From contig NZ_CANLZX010000005.1 of assembly GCF_947495675.1 (NCBI RefSeq), positions 1-64,000 of the forward strand: a DNA stretch of 64,000 bases, written 5' to 3'. Both the position numbers and the translations under genes were made by a program. The DNA is from an uncultured Algibacter sp. Lineage in GTDB: Bacteria; Bacteroidota; Bacteroidia; Flavobacteriales; Flavobacteriaceae. Positions 9,431 through 20,201 of the stretch are shown one piece after another. The first letter of the stretch is position 1. Each line of letters starts with the position of its first letter. The notes under the pieces are model-generated. The model had not been told where the DNA came from. It worked only from the letters and a program-made list of their open reading frames with translations, and searched no databases.

Positions 9431-10504
9431 ATGAAAAGAAAGATAACATTAAAGCAAATTGCAAAAGAACTAGATGTCTCTGTTTCAACAGTTTCAAAAG
9501 CTTTAAGTAATAGCAAAGAAATTAGTGAGGACACTACTCAAAAAATTCAAGCGTTTGCAAAACTTTATAATTACAAACCAAATAACATTGCGCTTAGTTT
9601 AAAAAACAGAAAAACTAAGACCATTGGGATTTTAATTCCAGAGATTGTACATCACTTTTTTTCGACCGTTATTCGCGGTATAGAACGAGTAGCCAATCGT
9701 CGTGGATATAATGTTATTGTTGGGTTATCAAACGAGTCTTTTACAAAAGAAATTATTAACATGGAAATGCTCGCTAATGGTAGTATTGATGGGTTTGTGC
9801 TTTCTATCTCAAAAGAAACTTTATTAAAGCAAGATTATCATCATTTTAATGCTACAATAAATCAAGGTATTCCTATTGTGATGTTTGATAGGGTGGTGAA
9901 CGAAGTGGATTGTGATAAAGTTATAGTTGATGATTTTAATGGTGCAGTAAAAGCCGTAAATAAACTCTTAGAAAACGGATGCAAAAATATTGCATTAATT
10001 ACCACTATGGATTATGTAAGTGTAGGGAAATTAAGAACTCAGGGTTATTTAGAAGCTTTACAAAACAATGGGATTATACCAGATTCTAATTTAATACTTA
10101 AAATTGATGATAGTTTAGATGTAGAGAACAATCTTGATGTTTTAGAGATCGAAATAGCTCAGTTTTTTAAGTCTAATCCTAATATAGATGGAGTGTTTGC
10201 TGTTAATGAGCTTTATGCCGTTTCAGCAATGAAAGTTGCGAGAAAATTGGGGTTAAAAATACCAGACGATCTACAAGTTATAGGGTTTACTGATGGTGTA
10301 CTTTCAAAACATGCCACACCAAGTTTAACAACGGTAAGTCAACATGGTCAGAAAATAGGGGAACAATCAGCAAATTTACTCATAGATAGATTGGAGGCTG
10401 AAGATAGTGAGACTGAGCAATACTTTACAAATAACGAGAAAAAAAGAGACTTTATTAAGATGGTAATTGAGACCGAAATTATCGAAAGAGAATCTACTAA
10501 ATAG
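9431..10504 (+). CDS. LacI-family transcriptional regulator of the glucan locus
   Basis: This 357-residue protein has an N-terminal LacI helix-turn-helix (residues 4-25, TLKQIAKELDVSVSTVSKAL), a hinge helix (about 48-58, YKPNNIALSLK) and a periplasmic-binding-protein-like sensor domain (about 62-345). It lies between the two arms of the glucan locus, with a LacI-type palindrome in the divergent region, so it probably controls both arms in response to a maltose-like sugar. The locus has no SusR or hybrid two-component regulator. The effector and the sign of regulation cannot be read from the sequence. Confidence 0.92.
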   Translation: MKRKITLKQIAKELDVSVSTVSKALSNSKEISEDTTQKIQAFAKLYNYKPNNIALSLKNRKTKTIGILIPEIVHHFFSTVIRGIERVANRRGYNVIVGLSNESFTKEIINMEMLANGSIDGFVLSISKETLLKQDYHHFNATINQGIPIVMFDRVVNEVDCDKVIVDDFNGAVKAVNKLLENGCKNIALITTMDYVSVGKLRTQGYLEALQNNGIIPDSNLILKIDDSLDVENNLDVLEIEIAQFFKSNPNIDGVFAVNELYAVSAMKVARKLGLKIPDDLQVIGFTDGVLSKHATPSLTTVSQHGQKIGEQSANLLIDRLEAEDSETEQYFTNNEKKRDFIKMVIETEIIERESTK

Positions 10505-10563
10505 TTTCGTAACCAAAATTGGCAATTAGGAAATTCAAAATTCTTTTATATCTTTGATTCGAA

Positions 10564-10602
10564 ATCAAAACTTATATTTTCACTTCTCACGTAAGTTTTG
10601 AT
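10564..10602 (+). promoter_or_regulatory. Inverted repeat in the MFS-operon leader
   Basis: ATCAAAACTTA (10564-10574) and TAAGTTTTGAT (10592-10602) form a perfect 11-bp inverted repeat with a 17-nt loop. The region between 10505 and 10682 also has a TAnnTTTG-type element, TATCTTTG at 10549-10556, without a well-placed TTG. The inverted repeat could be an operator or a leader hairpin. No T-run follows, so it is not a terminator. Confidence 0.5.
10572..10588 (+). repeat. 17-bp direct repeat, copy 2 (MFS leader)
   Basis: This copy is identical to 9229-9245 and covers most of the loop of the inverted repeat at 10564-10602. Here it is in the sense orientation to the downstream MFS operon; copy 1 is antisense to susC. 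Confidence 0.7.
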
Positions 10603-10682
10603 AAGTAAAACATATTTAGTTCAAAGCTAAATTTGTTTTTATAACCGCTTATCAAATAGTATTCATTTAAACATACTATTTA

Positions 10683-12053
10683 ATGGAAAAGCGCAGATTA
10701 AGTTTCTGGCAAATTTGGAACATGAGTTTCGGATTTCTAGGAATACAATTCGGATTCGCACTTCAAGGAGGCTTTATGTCTCGAATTTTTCAAACGTTAG
10801 GAGCAGGTCATGACGATATCCCATTGTTATGGATTGCAGCTCCTTTAACAGGATTGCTTGTACAACCAATTATTGGTTATTTAAGCGATAGAACTTGGCA
10901 TCCTAAGTTAGGGAGGAGACGACCATACTTTTTAATTGGAGCTGTTTTAAGCTCGATTGCTTTGTTTTTTGTGCCTCACTCTTCGGCTTTATGGATGGCA
11001 GCAGGGTTTTTATGGATTCTCGATGCTTCTATAAATATTTCAATGGAACCCTTTAGAGCTTTAGTTGCAGATAAATTACCAGAGTCTCAACGGTCTTATG
11101 GATTTGTAGTTCAAACTTTAATTATAGGAATTGGTACTTGGATTGCAAGTAACCTCCCATGGTTAATTTCGCAATTGGGAGTTAGCGATTCTGCACCTCA
11201 AGGTGTTGTGCCAATGTCTGTGAAAGTGGCTTTCGCAATTGGTGGTTTTGTTTTTCTTATTAGTGTTTTATATACCATTTTTACAACTACAGAATACCCT
11301 CCAGAAGATATGGAGGCATTTGAAAAAGAAAAGCAAAAAAAGAATCAGTTTATACCAGATATTGTAAACAATATAGGGAATATGCCTAAAACCATGAAAA
11401 AGCTTGGTATCATTCAATTCTTTTCTTGGTTTGCCTTTTTCACCATGTGGAGTTTAGCAAACCCAGCTTTAACAGAACATGTGTTTAATGCACCAGCACC
11501 AATTGAAGCAAATTACAACATGGATATTCCTTTACAAAAAGAGGCTTTTAATGTTGCTAATACATCATTTCAAAAGGCATCAAACCTTGTTGGTTCGGCT
11601 ATGGGAGTTTACGGGTTATCATCAATGGCGTTTGCATTGTTATTAACGTTTTACACTTCAAAAAAGAATATAAATAGAAAATACGTTCACATGGGGTCTC
11701 TAATTTTAGGAGGCTTAGGGTTTATTGGAATGTATTTAATTGAAAGTCCAGAAAATTTAAAATACTGTTTTATGCTAGTAGGAATAGCTTGGGGAAGTAT
11801 TTTATCTATGCCGTATGCTATGTTATCAAGCTCTGTTGATCCTACAAAAATGGGCATGTTTATGGGGATTTTTAACATGTTTATTGTAATCCCTCAAATT
11901 ATAGCGGCTTTAGGAGGTATTAATTATATCTCTGGTCTTATAGGAGAAGAAGCTATTAATGCCATGTTAGTAGCAGGCGGAAGTTTAATAATTGCAGGAC
12001 TATGTAATTTCTTAATTACTAACAAATCAGCAATTTCATATCAATTAAAATAA
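10683..12053 (+). CDS. MFS sugar transporter (SLC45/GPH-like), probable maltose importer
   Basis: This 456-residue polytopic membrane protein has about 12 hydrophobic segments and the motif GYLSDRTWHPKLGRRRPY (about 75-92), the loop 2-3 signature of the GPH/SLC45-type MFS branch used for maltose or sucrose uptake. It is the first gene of the plus arm and overlaps pgmB by one base (TAATG). With pgmB and the GH65 maltose phosphorylase behind it, it most likely brings maltose or short maltodextrins across the inner membrane. Substrate and coupling ion are inferred. Confidence 0.88.
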   Translation: MEKRRLSFWQIWNMSFGFLGIQFGFALQGGFMSRIFQTLGAGHDDIPLLWIAAPLTGLLVQPIIGYLSDRTWHPKLGRRRPYFLIGAVLSSIALFFVPHSSALWMAAGFLWILDASINISMEPFRALVADKLPESQRSYGFVVQTLIIGIGTWIASNLPWLISQLGVSDSAPQGVVPMSVKVAFAIGGFVFLISVLYTIFTTTEYPPEDMEAFEKEKQKKNQFIPDIVNNIGNMPKTMKKLGIIQFFSWFAFFTMWSLANPALTEHVFNAPAPIEANYNMDIPLQKEAFNVANTSFQKASNLVGSAMGVYGLSSMAFALLLTFYTSKKNINRKYVHMGSLILGGLGFIGMYLIESPENLKYCFMLVGIAWGSILSMPYAMLSSSVDPTKMGMFMGIFNMFIVIPQIIAALGGINYISGLIGEEAINAMLVAGGSLIIAGLCNFLITNKSAISYQLK

Positions 12054-12715
12054 TGAACAAAATAGGAGTCATATTCGATTTAGATGGTGTTATAGTTGAC
12101 ACCGCCAAATATCATTTTTTAGCATGGAAAGACCTTGCAGATCATTTAGGTTTCGAGTTTACCGAAACACATAACGAACTTTTAAAGGGTGTTAGCCGTG
12201 TAAGGTCTTTAGAAATTCTTTTAGACATCGGGAACATAAAACTTTCTGATGAAAAAAAACAAGAGTTTTTAATTAGTAAAAACGAGCATTACTTGCAGTA
12301 TATAAACAAAATGGGGCCAGAAGAAATTTTACCCGGAGCCAAAGAGCTATTAAATACTTTAGATGATTTAGGTATTAAATATGTATTAGGTTCTGCAAGT
12401 AAAAATGCACCATTAATCTTAAAACAAGTTAATCTATTAGATAGGTTTGCTGGTATTGTTGATGGTAATAGTGTAACTAAAGCCAAGCCAGATCCAGAAG
12501 TTTTTTTAATTGGAGTTAAAAAATTGAATTTACAACCAGAACATTGCGTTGTTTTTGAAGATGCCATTGCAGGTGTTGAAGCTGCAAATGCTGCAAACAT
12601 GATATCAGTCGGAATTGGTGATGAAAAAACACTACATGAAGCCGATTTTAATTTTAATAATTTAACTGAAATTCCTAATAATTTTTTCACAGAGGTTATT
12701 TCAGAAAAAATATAG
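12053..12715 (+). CDS. pgmB: Beta-phosphoglucomutase
   Basis: This 220-residue HAD-superfamily protein begins IGVIFDLDGVIVDTA, with nucleophile Asp9 and acid/base Asp11. It has the beta-PGM cap motif KGVSRVRSLEIL (45-56), a GSASKN segment (motif II) and FEDAIAGVEAA (motif IV metal site). It converts beta-glucose-1-phosphate to glucose-6-phosphate in the cytoplasm. The GH65 phosphorylase 7 bases downstream would supply the substrate. Its ATG overlaps the MFS stop, so translation is coupled. Confidence 0.94.
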   Translation: MNKIGVIFDLDGVIVDTAKYHFLAWKDLADHLGFEFTETHNELLKGVSRVRSLEILLDIGNIKLSDEKKQEFLISKNEHYLQYINKMGPEEILPGAKELLNTLDDLGIKYVLGSASKNAPLILKQVNLLDRFAGIVDGNSVTKAKPDPEVFLIGVKKLNLQPEHCVVFEDAIAGVEAANAANMISVGIGDEKTLHEADFNFNNLTEIPNNFFTEVISEKI

Positions 12716-12722
12716 AATCATA

Positions 12723-15032
12723 ATGAACCAGGATTATATAAAACCAGATAATTGGTCCATCATAGAAGAAGGGTTTGATGCAAGTCGCATTAAATCTTCA
12801 GAAAGTTTATTTAGCATAGGAAACGGTGCTATGGGGCAACGTGCTAATTTTGAAGAAGCATACTCCGGCGACACCTTTCAAGGAAGCTATATTGCTGGGG
12901 TTTACTACCCAGATAAAACCCGCGTAGGTTGGTGGAAAAATGGCTACCCAGAATATTTTGCAAAGGTATTAAATGCACCAAATTGGATTGGAATTAACGT
13001 GATTGTTAATGGTGAAAACTTAGATTTAAATACTTGTAAATCTGTAGATAATTTTAAACGCGAACTTAATATGAAAGAGGGTTGGTTGTCAAGAAACTTT
13101 ATTGCAACCTTACCAAATAATATTCAAGTAGAAGTAAAAATAAAGCGTTTTTTAAGTTTAGATTTAGATGAAATAGGCGCTATAAATTATGAAGTAAAAC
13201 CTTTAAATAATGATGCCGAAATTATATTTCAACCATATTTAGATTCTGGTATTACTAATGAAGATACTAATTGGGATGATAAATTTTGGGATACTACAGA
13301 TGTTTGTCATTTAAACAATCAAGCTTTTATTCAGGCAAAAACCATGAAAACAGACTTTCATACTTGTACATTTATGGAGTCTGAAGTGTACATTTCAGGA
13401 AAGCCAATTTTGGTAGAACATAATATAAAAGCAGATTCAAATAAAGTGTCTTTTAGTTACGCATACTCTGTAAAAAAAGGCGAGACTTATAGTATACATA
13501 AATTTGGTGGTTATACAGTTGATAGAAATCATAATAAATCTGAAATAGTAAATATTGCCAAACAAGTTTTAAAAACGGCAACTAAAAAAGGTTTTAATCA
13601 ATTACTTGAAGACCAAAAACAAGCTTGGTCAACTATTTGGGATATGGCAGACATTACTATTGAAGGTGATGTGAAAGCACAACAAGGTATTCGTTTTAAT
13701 ATTTTCCAATTAAATCAAACTTATTTGGGTAAAGATTCTAAATTAAATATTGGTCCTAAAGGGTTTACCGGAGAAAAATATGGAGGTAGTACCTATTGGG
13801 ATACCGAAGCATATTGTATTCCTTTTTATATGGCAACTAAAGACCAAAAGGTAGCTAGAACGTTGTTAGAATATCGTTACAACCACCTAGAGAAAGCTAT
13901 TGAAAATGCAGAAAAACTAGGTTTTAAAAACGGAGCAGCTTTATACCCAATGGTTACTATGAATGGTGAAGAATGTCATAACGAGTGGGAGATAACCTTT
14001 GAGGAAATACACAGAAATGGCGCTATAGCATTTGCTATTTATAATTACTATCGATATACAGGTGATTATAGTTATATACCAGAAAAAGGATTAGAAGTAT
14101 TAATTGGTATTGCTCGATTTTGGCAACAACGTGCTACGTTTTCAACAGATAAAAACCAATATGTAATTCTTGGTGTTACTGGGCCAAATGAATACGAAAA
14201 TAACGTTAATAATAATTGGTATACAAACTATTTGGCTAAATGGTGTATCGATTATACTTTAGAGCAAATTGAAAAGATAGAATTAGAATACGCTTCAGAT
14301 TTTTCAAGAATAGCTAAAAAAGTAAAGCTCTCTGAAAAGGAATTAGCACTATGGAAAACCGTTGCAGATAATATCTATTTTCCATATTCAGAAAAGCATA
14401 AAGTGTTTTTACAACAAGATGGATTTTTAGATAAAGAATTAATTTCTGTTGAAGATTTGCCTAAGTCTGAAAGACCTATAAATCAAAAATGGAGTTGGGA
14501 TAGAATTTTACGTTCACCATACATTAAGCAGGCAGATACTTTACAAGGGTTTTATTTTTTTGAAGATCAATTCTCTAATGAAGAATTAGAACGTCATTTT
14601 GATTTTTATGAGCCATTTACCGTGCATGAGAGTTCTTTGTCACCATGTGTACACAGTATTCAAGCCGCTAAATTGGATAGAATGGAACAAGCTTATACTT
14701 TCTATTTGCGTACCTCAAGATTAGATTTAGATGATTACAATCACGAAGTTCACGAAGGTTTACACATCACTTCAATGGCTGGAACCTGGATGAGTATTGT
14801 TGAAGGTTTTGGTGGAATGAGAATTAAAGATAATACTCTTTCATTCACTCCAAAAATACCAAAACAATGGAAAGATTATTCGTTTAAAGTGAATTTTAGA
14901 AATCACATTTTAAAAGTAAACATCGCTCAAAATAAAACAAATTTCGAGTTGTTAAGTGGCAGCGACCTTGAAATACTTGTAAATAATAAACCGGTATTAC
15001 TTAAAAGTGATTCGTTACGTGCAGTAAGTTAA
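12723..15032 (+). CDS. GH65 maltose phosphorylase
   Basis: This 769-residue protein has no signal peptide and is cytoplasmic. It carries the GH65 signatures YWDTEAY (358-364), ECHNEWEITFEEIHRN (417-432) and TGPNEYENNVNNN (486-498). Glu490 aligns with the catalytic acid known in maltose phosphorylase (Glu487 in the Lactobacillus enzyme, from memory). The reaction is maltose plus phosphate to glucose plus beta-glucose-1-phosphate, which fits pgmB upstream and the MFS importer. Trehalose and kojibiose phosphorylases belong to the same family, but the surrounding starch genes favour maltose. Confidence 0.92.
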   Translation: MNQDYIKPDNWSIIEEGFDASRIKSSESLFSIGNGAMGQRANFEEAYSGDTFQGSYIAGVYYPDKTRVGWWKNGYPEYFAKVLNAPNWIGINVIVNGENLDLNTCKSVDNFKRELNMKEGWLSRNFIATLPNNIQVEVKIKRFLSLDLDEIGAINYEVKPLNNDAEIIFQPYLDSGITNEDTNWDDKFWDTTDVCHLNNQAFIQAKTMKTDFHTCTFMESEVYISGKPILVEHNIKADSNKVSFSYAYSVKKGETYSIHKFGGYTVDRNHNKSEIVNIAKQVLKTATKKGFNQLLEDQKQAWSTIWDMADITIEGDVKAQQGIRFNIFQLNQTYLGKDSKLNIGPKGFTGEKYGGSTYWDTEAYCIPFYMATKDQKVARTLLEYRYNHLEKAIENAEKLGFKNGAALYPMVTMNGEECHNEWEITFEEIHRNGAIAFAIYNYYRYTGDYSYIPEKGLEVLIGIARFWQQRATFSTDKNQYVILGVTGPNEYENNVNNNWYTNYLAKWCIDYTLEQIEKIELEYASDFSRIAKKVKLSEKELALWKTVADNIYFPYSEKHKVFLQQDGFLDKELISVEDLPKSERPINQKWSWDRILRSPYIKQADTLQGFYFFEDQFSNEELERHFDFYEPFTVHESSLSPCVHSIQAAKLDRMEQAYTFYLRTSRLDLDDYNHEVHEGLHITSMAGTWMSIVEGFGGMRIKDNTLSFTPKIPKQWKDYSFKVNFRNHILKVNIAQNKTNFELLSGSDLEILVNNKPVLLKSDSLRAVS

Positions 15033-15049
15033 TCTATATTAAAACCTAA

Positions 15050-17170
<2,121 letters not shown>

Positions 17171-17181
17171 AAGATGAATTT

Positions 17182-19164
17182 ATGAAAACTGTTTGTTTAA
17201 TTATTCAAAAAAAAATAAAACAATCACTTTTGATTGGGTTAGTGTGTGTTTTTGCTTTAAATTTATCTTGTAAAAAAGAAAGTAACATGAATCTAATTGA
17301 GGCTGATGATGCATCAGCGATAGTTGAAAGTCATGATATTTCAAGAATTGAGCCTCTAAATTGGTGGGTTGGTTTTAAAAATCAGTCATTACAGCTTTTG
17401 GTTCATCATTCAAATATTTCTAAAAGCACTCCAGAAATTTCTTATCCAGGTGTATTTATAGACAAAGTACATCATGCAGATAGTCCTAATTATCTTTTTA
17501 TAGATTTAACCATTTTAGAAACAGCAAAAGCTGGAAAATTCAATATTGTTTTTAAACAAGAAGGTGAAAAAGATTTAATTCATACATACCAATTAAAGTC
17601 TAGAGAAAAAGCTTCTGAAGATTATGTAGGTTTTAATAGTAGTGATGCTATTTATTTAATTACACCAGATCGATTTGCTAATGGCAATCCAGAAAATGAT
17701 ATTGATACTACTCTTAATGAGAAAACAATTAATAGAAAAGATAATTATGCTAGACATGGTGGAGACATCCAGGGTATAATTAATAACTTAAACTATATTG
17801 AAGACTTGGGTTTTACTGCAGTTTGGCCATGCCCTCTATTAACTAACAATATGCCTCAAGGTTCTTATCATGGTTACGCTGTGACAGATTTTTATGAAAT
17901 TGATCCTCGCTTTGGGACTTTGGAAGATTATAAAAATTTATCTACTAAAATTTCTGAAAAAGGGATGAAGCTTATTATGGATCAAGTAGCAAATCATTGT
18001 GGTTTAGAACATTGGTGGATGAAAGATTTACCTTTTAAAGATTGGGTAAATCACCAAGAAAACTATGTAAATAATAAAAATAATTGGGATAATAGTAAAA
18101 GTATAACAACAAATCATAGACGCACAACAAATCAAGATATATATGCCTCTCAAATTGACAAAAATAATATGAAGGAAGGGTGGTTTGTGCCTTCTATGCC
18201 AGATTTAAATCAGCGCAATCCGTTTATGGCAAACTATACAATACAAAATAGTATTTGGTGGATTGAAACAGCAAATTTAGGCGGTATACGTCAAGATACA
18301 TACCCTTATCCAGACAAACATTTTATGAGTCGTTGGGCTGGTGAAATTATGAATGAATATCCAAATTTTAGTATTGTTGGAGAAGAGTGGAGTTACAATC
18401 CGCTTTTGGTTGGGTATTGGCAAGATGGAGCCAATAATAGAGATGGCTACAAGTCTAATTTGAAATCGCCAATGGATTTCCCAATGCAAAATTTTATTGT
18501 TGAAGCTCTAAATGAACATGAAGAGTGGGATAAAGGCCTAGTTAAAATTTATCAAGGTTTGGCAAACGATTTTCATTATGCAAGTCCTAAAGACCTTCTG
18601 GTTTTTCCAGACAATCATGATATGAGTCGTATTTTTACCCAGCTAAAAGGCGATATAGAAAATACAAAGATGGCTTTGAGTTACGTTTCTATTTTGCCTC
18701 GAATTCCACAAATATATTACGGTACCGAAATTTTAATGAACGATTTTGATAACCCAGGAGATCATGGTTTAATCCGTACAGATTTCCCAGGAGGCTGGCA
18801 TGGCGATACTGTTAATGCTTTTACAGGTGAAGGCTTAAGTGAAGCGCAAAAGGATATGCAGACCTTTTTAAAGAAACTTCTAAATTACAGGAAAAATAGC
18901 AAAGCCATTCATTACGGTGAAACCATTCATTTTGCACCAGAAAATGGTGTTTATGTGCTTTTTAGAATTTTAAATGATGAAATCGTGGTGCATATTATGA
19001 ATAAAAATGATAAACCCGTTGAGCTAGATTTATCAAAATTTAAAGAAATTGGATTAAAAGGTAAGGCCGTAAAAAATATTATTACAGACTATCAATTTTT
19101 CTGGGGAGATAATATTACTCTAAATAAAAAAGGAAGTACCATTTTATCTACTAAATTAAATTAA
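17182..19164 (+). CDS. GH13 lipoprotein, cyclomaltodextrinase/neopullulanase type (SusA-like)
   Basis: This 660-residue protein has a lipoprotein-like signal (NLSC, Cys30), an N-terminal cyclomaltodextrinase-type sandwich (about 50-140) and a GH13 barrel. Catalytic motifs are intact: DQVANHC (267-273), GIRQD with nucleophile Asp372, GEEW with acid Glu401, and FPDNHD ending at Asp480. IRQD, with Gln before the nucleophile, marks the cyclomaltodextrinase-like GH13 branch. It probably debranches or linearises maltodextrins in the periplasm or at the outer membrane. It lies 11 bases after the GH97 gene. Confidence 0.9.
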   Translation: MKTVCLIIQKKIKQSLLIGLVCVFALNLSCKKESNMNLIEADDASAIVESHDISRIEPLNWWVGFKNQSLQLLVHHSNISKSTPEISYPGVFIDKVHHADSPNYLFIDLTILETAKAGKFNIVFKQEGEKDLIHTYQLKSREKASEDYVGFNSSDAIYLITPDRFANGNPENDIDTTLNEKTINRKDNYARHGGDIQGIINNLNYIEDLGFTAVWPCPLLTNNMPQGSYHGYAVTDFYEIDPRFGTLEDYKNLSTKISEKGMKLIMDQVANHCGLEHWWMKDLPFKDWVNHQENYVNNKNNWDNSKSITTNHRRTTNQDIYASQIDKNNMKEGWFVPSMPDLNQRNPFMANYTIQNSIWWIETANLGGIRQDTYPYPDKHFMSRWAGEIMNEYPNFSIVGEEWSYNPLLVGYWQDGANNRDGYKSNLKSPMDFPMQNFIVEALNEHEEWDKGLVKIYQGLANDFHYASPKDLLVFPDNHDMSRIFTQLKGDIENTKMALSYVSILPRIPQIYYGTEILMNDFDNPGDHGLIRTDFPGGWHGDTVNAFTGEGLSEAQKDMQTFLKKLLNYRKNSKAIHYGETIHFAPENGVYVLFRILNDEIVVHIMNKNDKPVELDLSKFKEIGLKGKAVKNIITDYQFFWGDNITLNKKGSTILSTKLN

Positions 19165-19219
19165 TTCAATTTTCTACAATAAAATTTTTCAGCATCCTAA
19201 ATTTGAAATAAATACTAAA

Positions 19220-20200
19220 ATGAAAAAGTTGTTTTTTATTGCCATATTATATTTTGGTTTCATTTCCTGTAAGGATAATAGAAAGCAAAATGATAATACA
19301 CTTAAGCTCGATGAGCAAAAAGCTTATTTTATTAAAAAATTAGATAAAGCAAAATTGTCTAACGGAAAATTAATGCGTTTGGATAGTTTTTCTTCAAAAT
19401 ATATAAAACCCCGACCAGTAGATATATGGTTGCCTGATAATTATTCTGAAAATAAAAAACACGCCGTTTTATATATGCATGATGGGCAAATGTTATTCGA
19501 TTCTACCACTACTTGGAACAAACAAGAATGGAAGGTTGATGAGTGGGCACTAAAACTAATGAATGAAAATAAAATAAAAGATTTTATCGTTGTTGCGATT
19601 CATAATATTAATGAAGAACGTTGGTCAGATTTATTCCCACAAAAGGCATTTGAGTTTTTAAATGAGAAGGATAAGGAGCTTATTAATAAGCAATCAAATA
19701 ATATAAAGCATAGTAGTAAACTAAATGGCGATAACTATCTGAAATTTTTAGTAGAAGAACTAAAACCAATTATAGATTCTGAATTTGAGGTATATAAAAA
19801 CATAGAAAACACAATTGTTATGGGGTCCAGCATGGGAGGGTTAATGAGTATGTATGCTATTTGCGAATACCCTGAAGTTTTTGGGGGTGCTGCATGCATG
19901 TCTACACATTGGCCAGGAGCAAACCCTATCGAAAATAATCCACTTCCTAAAGCTATATTTAAATACATGGAAGACAATCTGCCAAATCCCGAAACACATA
20001 AAATTTATTTTGATTATGGTACCGAAACCCTAGATGCTTACTACCCTGAGTATGCACCAACCGTTACCAAAATTTTAAAATTAAAAGGGTATTCCGAAAA
20101 TAATTTTAAAAATTTAAAATTTCAAGGAACAAATCATTCCGAAAACTCATGGAATAAAAGATTGGATATACCTTTACGTTTTCTATTAGAAAAAAACTAA
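19220..20200 (+). CDS. Alpha/beta-hydrolase esterase lipoprotein
   Basis: This 326-residue protein has a lipobox (FISC, Cys17) and an esterase-D/Fes-like alpha/beta-hydrolase fold. It has a VLYMHDGQ strand-loop (83-90), nucleophile elbow GSSMGG (Ser204) and a late GTNHSE segment that can supply His. It is exported and sits between two GH13 genes, two bases before the next start, so it is co-expressed with the amylases. A carbohydrate esterase that removes acyl groups from glucan is a fair inference. The substrate is not visible from the sequence. Confidence 0.75.
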   Translation: MKKLFFIAILYFGFISCKDNRKQNDNTLKLDEQKAYFIKKLDKAKLSNGKLMRLDSFSSKYIKPRPVDIWLPDNYSENKKHAVLYMHDGQMLFDSTTTWNKQEWKVDEWALKLMNENKIKDFIVVAIHNINEERWSDLFPQKAFEFLNEKDKELINKQSNNIKHSSKLNGDNYLKFLVEELKPIIDSEFEVYKNIENTIVMGSSMGGLMSMYAICEYPEVFGGAACMSTHWPGANPIENNPLPKAIFKYMEDNLPNPETHKIYFDYGTETLDAYYPEYAPTVTKILKLKGYSENNFKNLKFQGTNHSENSWNKRLDIPLRFLLEKN

Positions 20201-20201
20201 A

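Noticed and set aside
12289..12690. 133-codon open frame on the minus strand inside pgmB
   Set aside because: It is antisense to a well-supported gene with intact HAD motifs, has no recognisable protein features, and seems to be a chance result of codon use.
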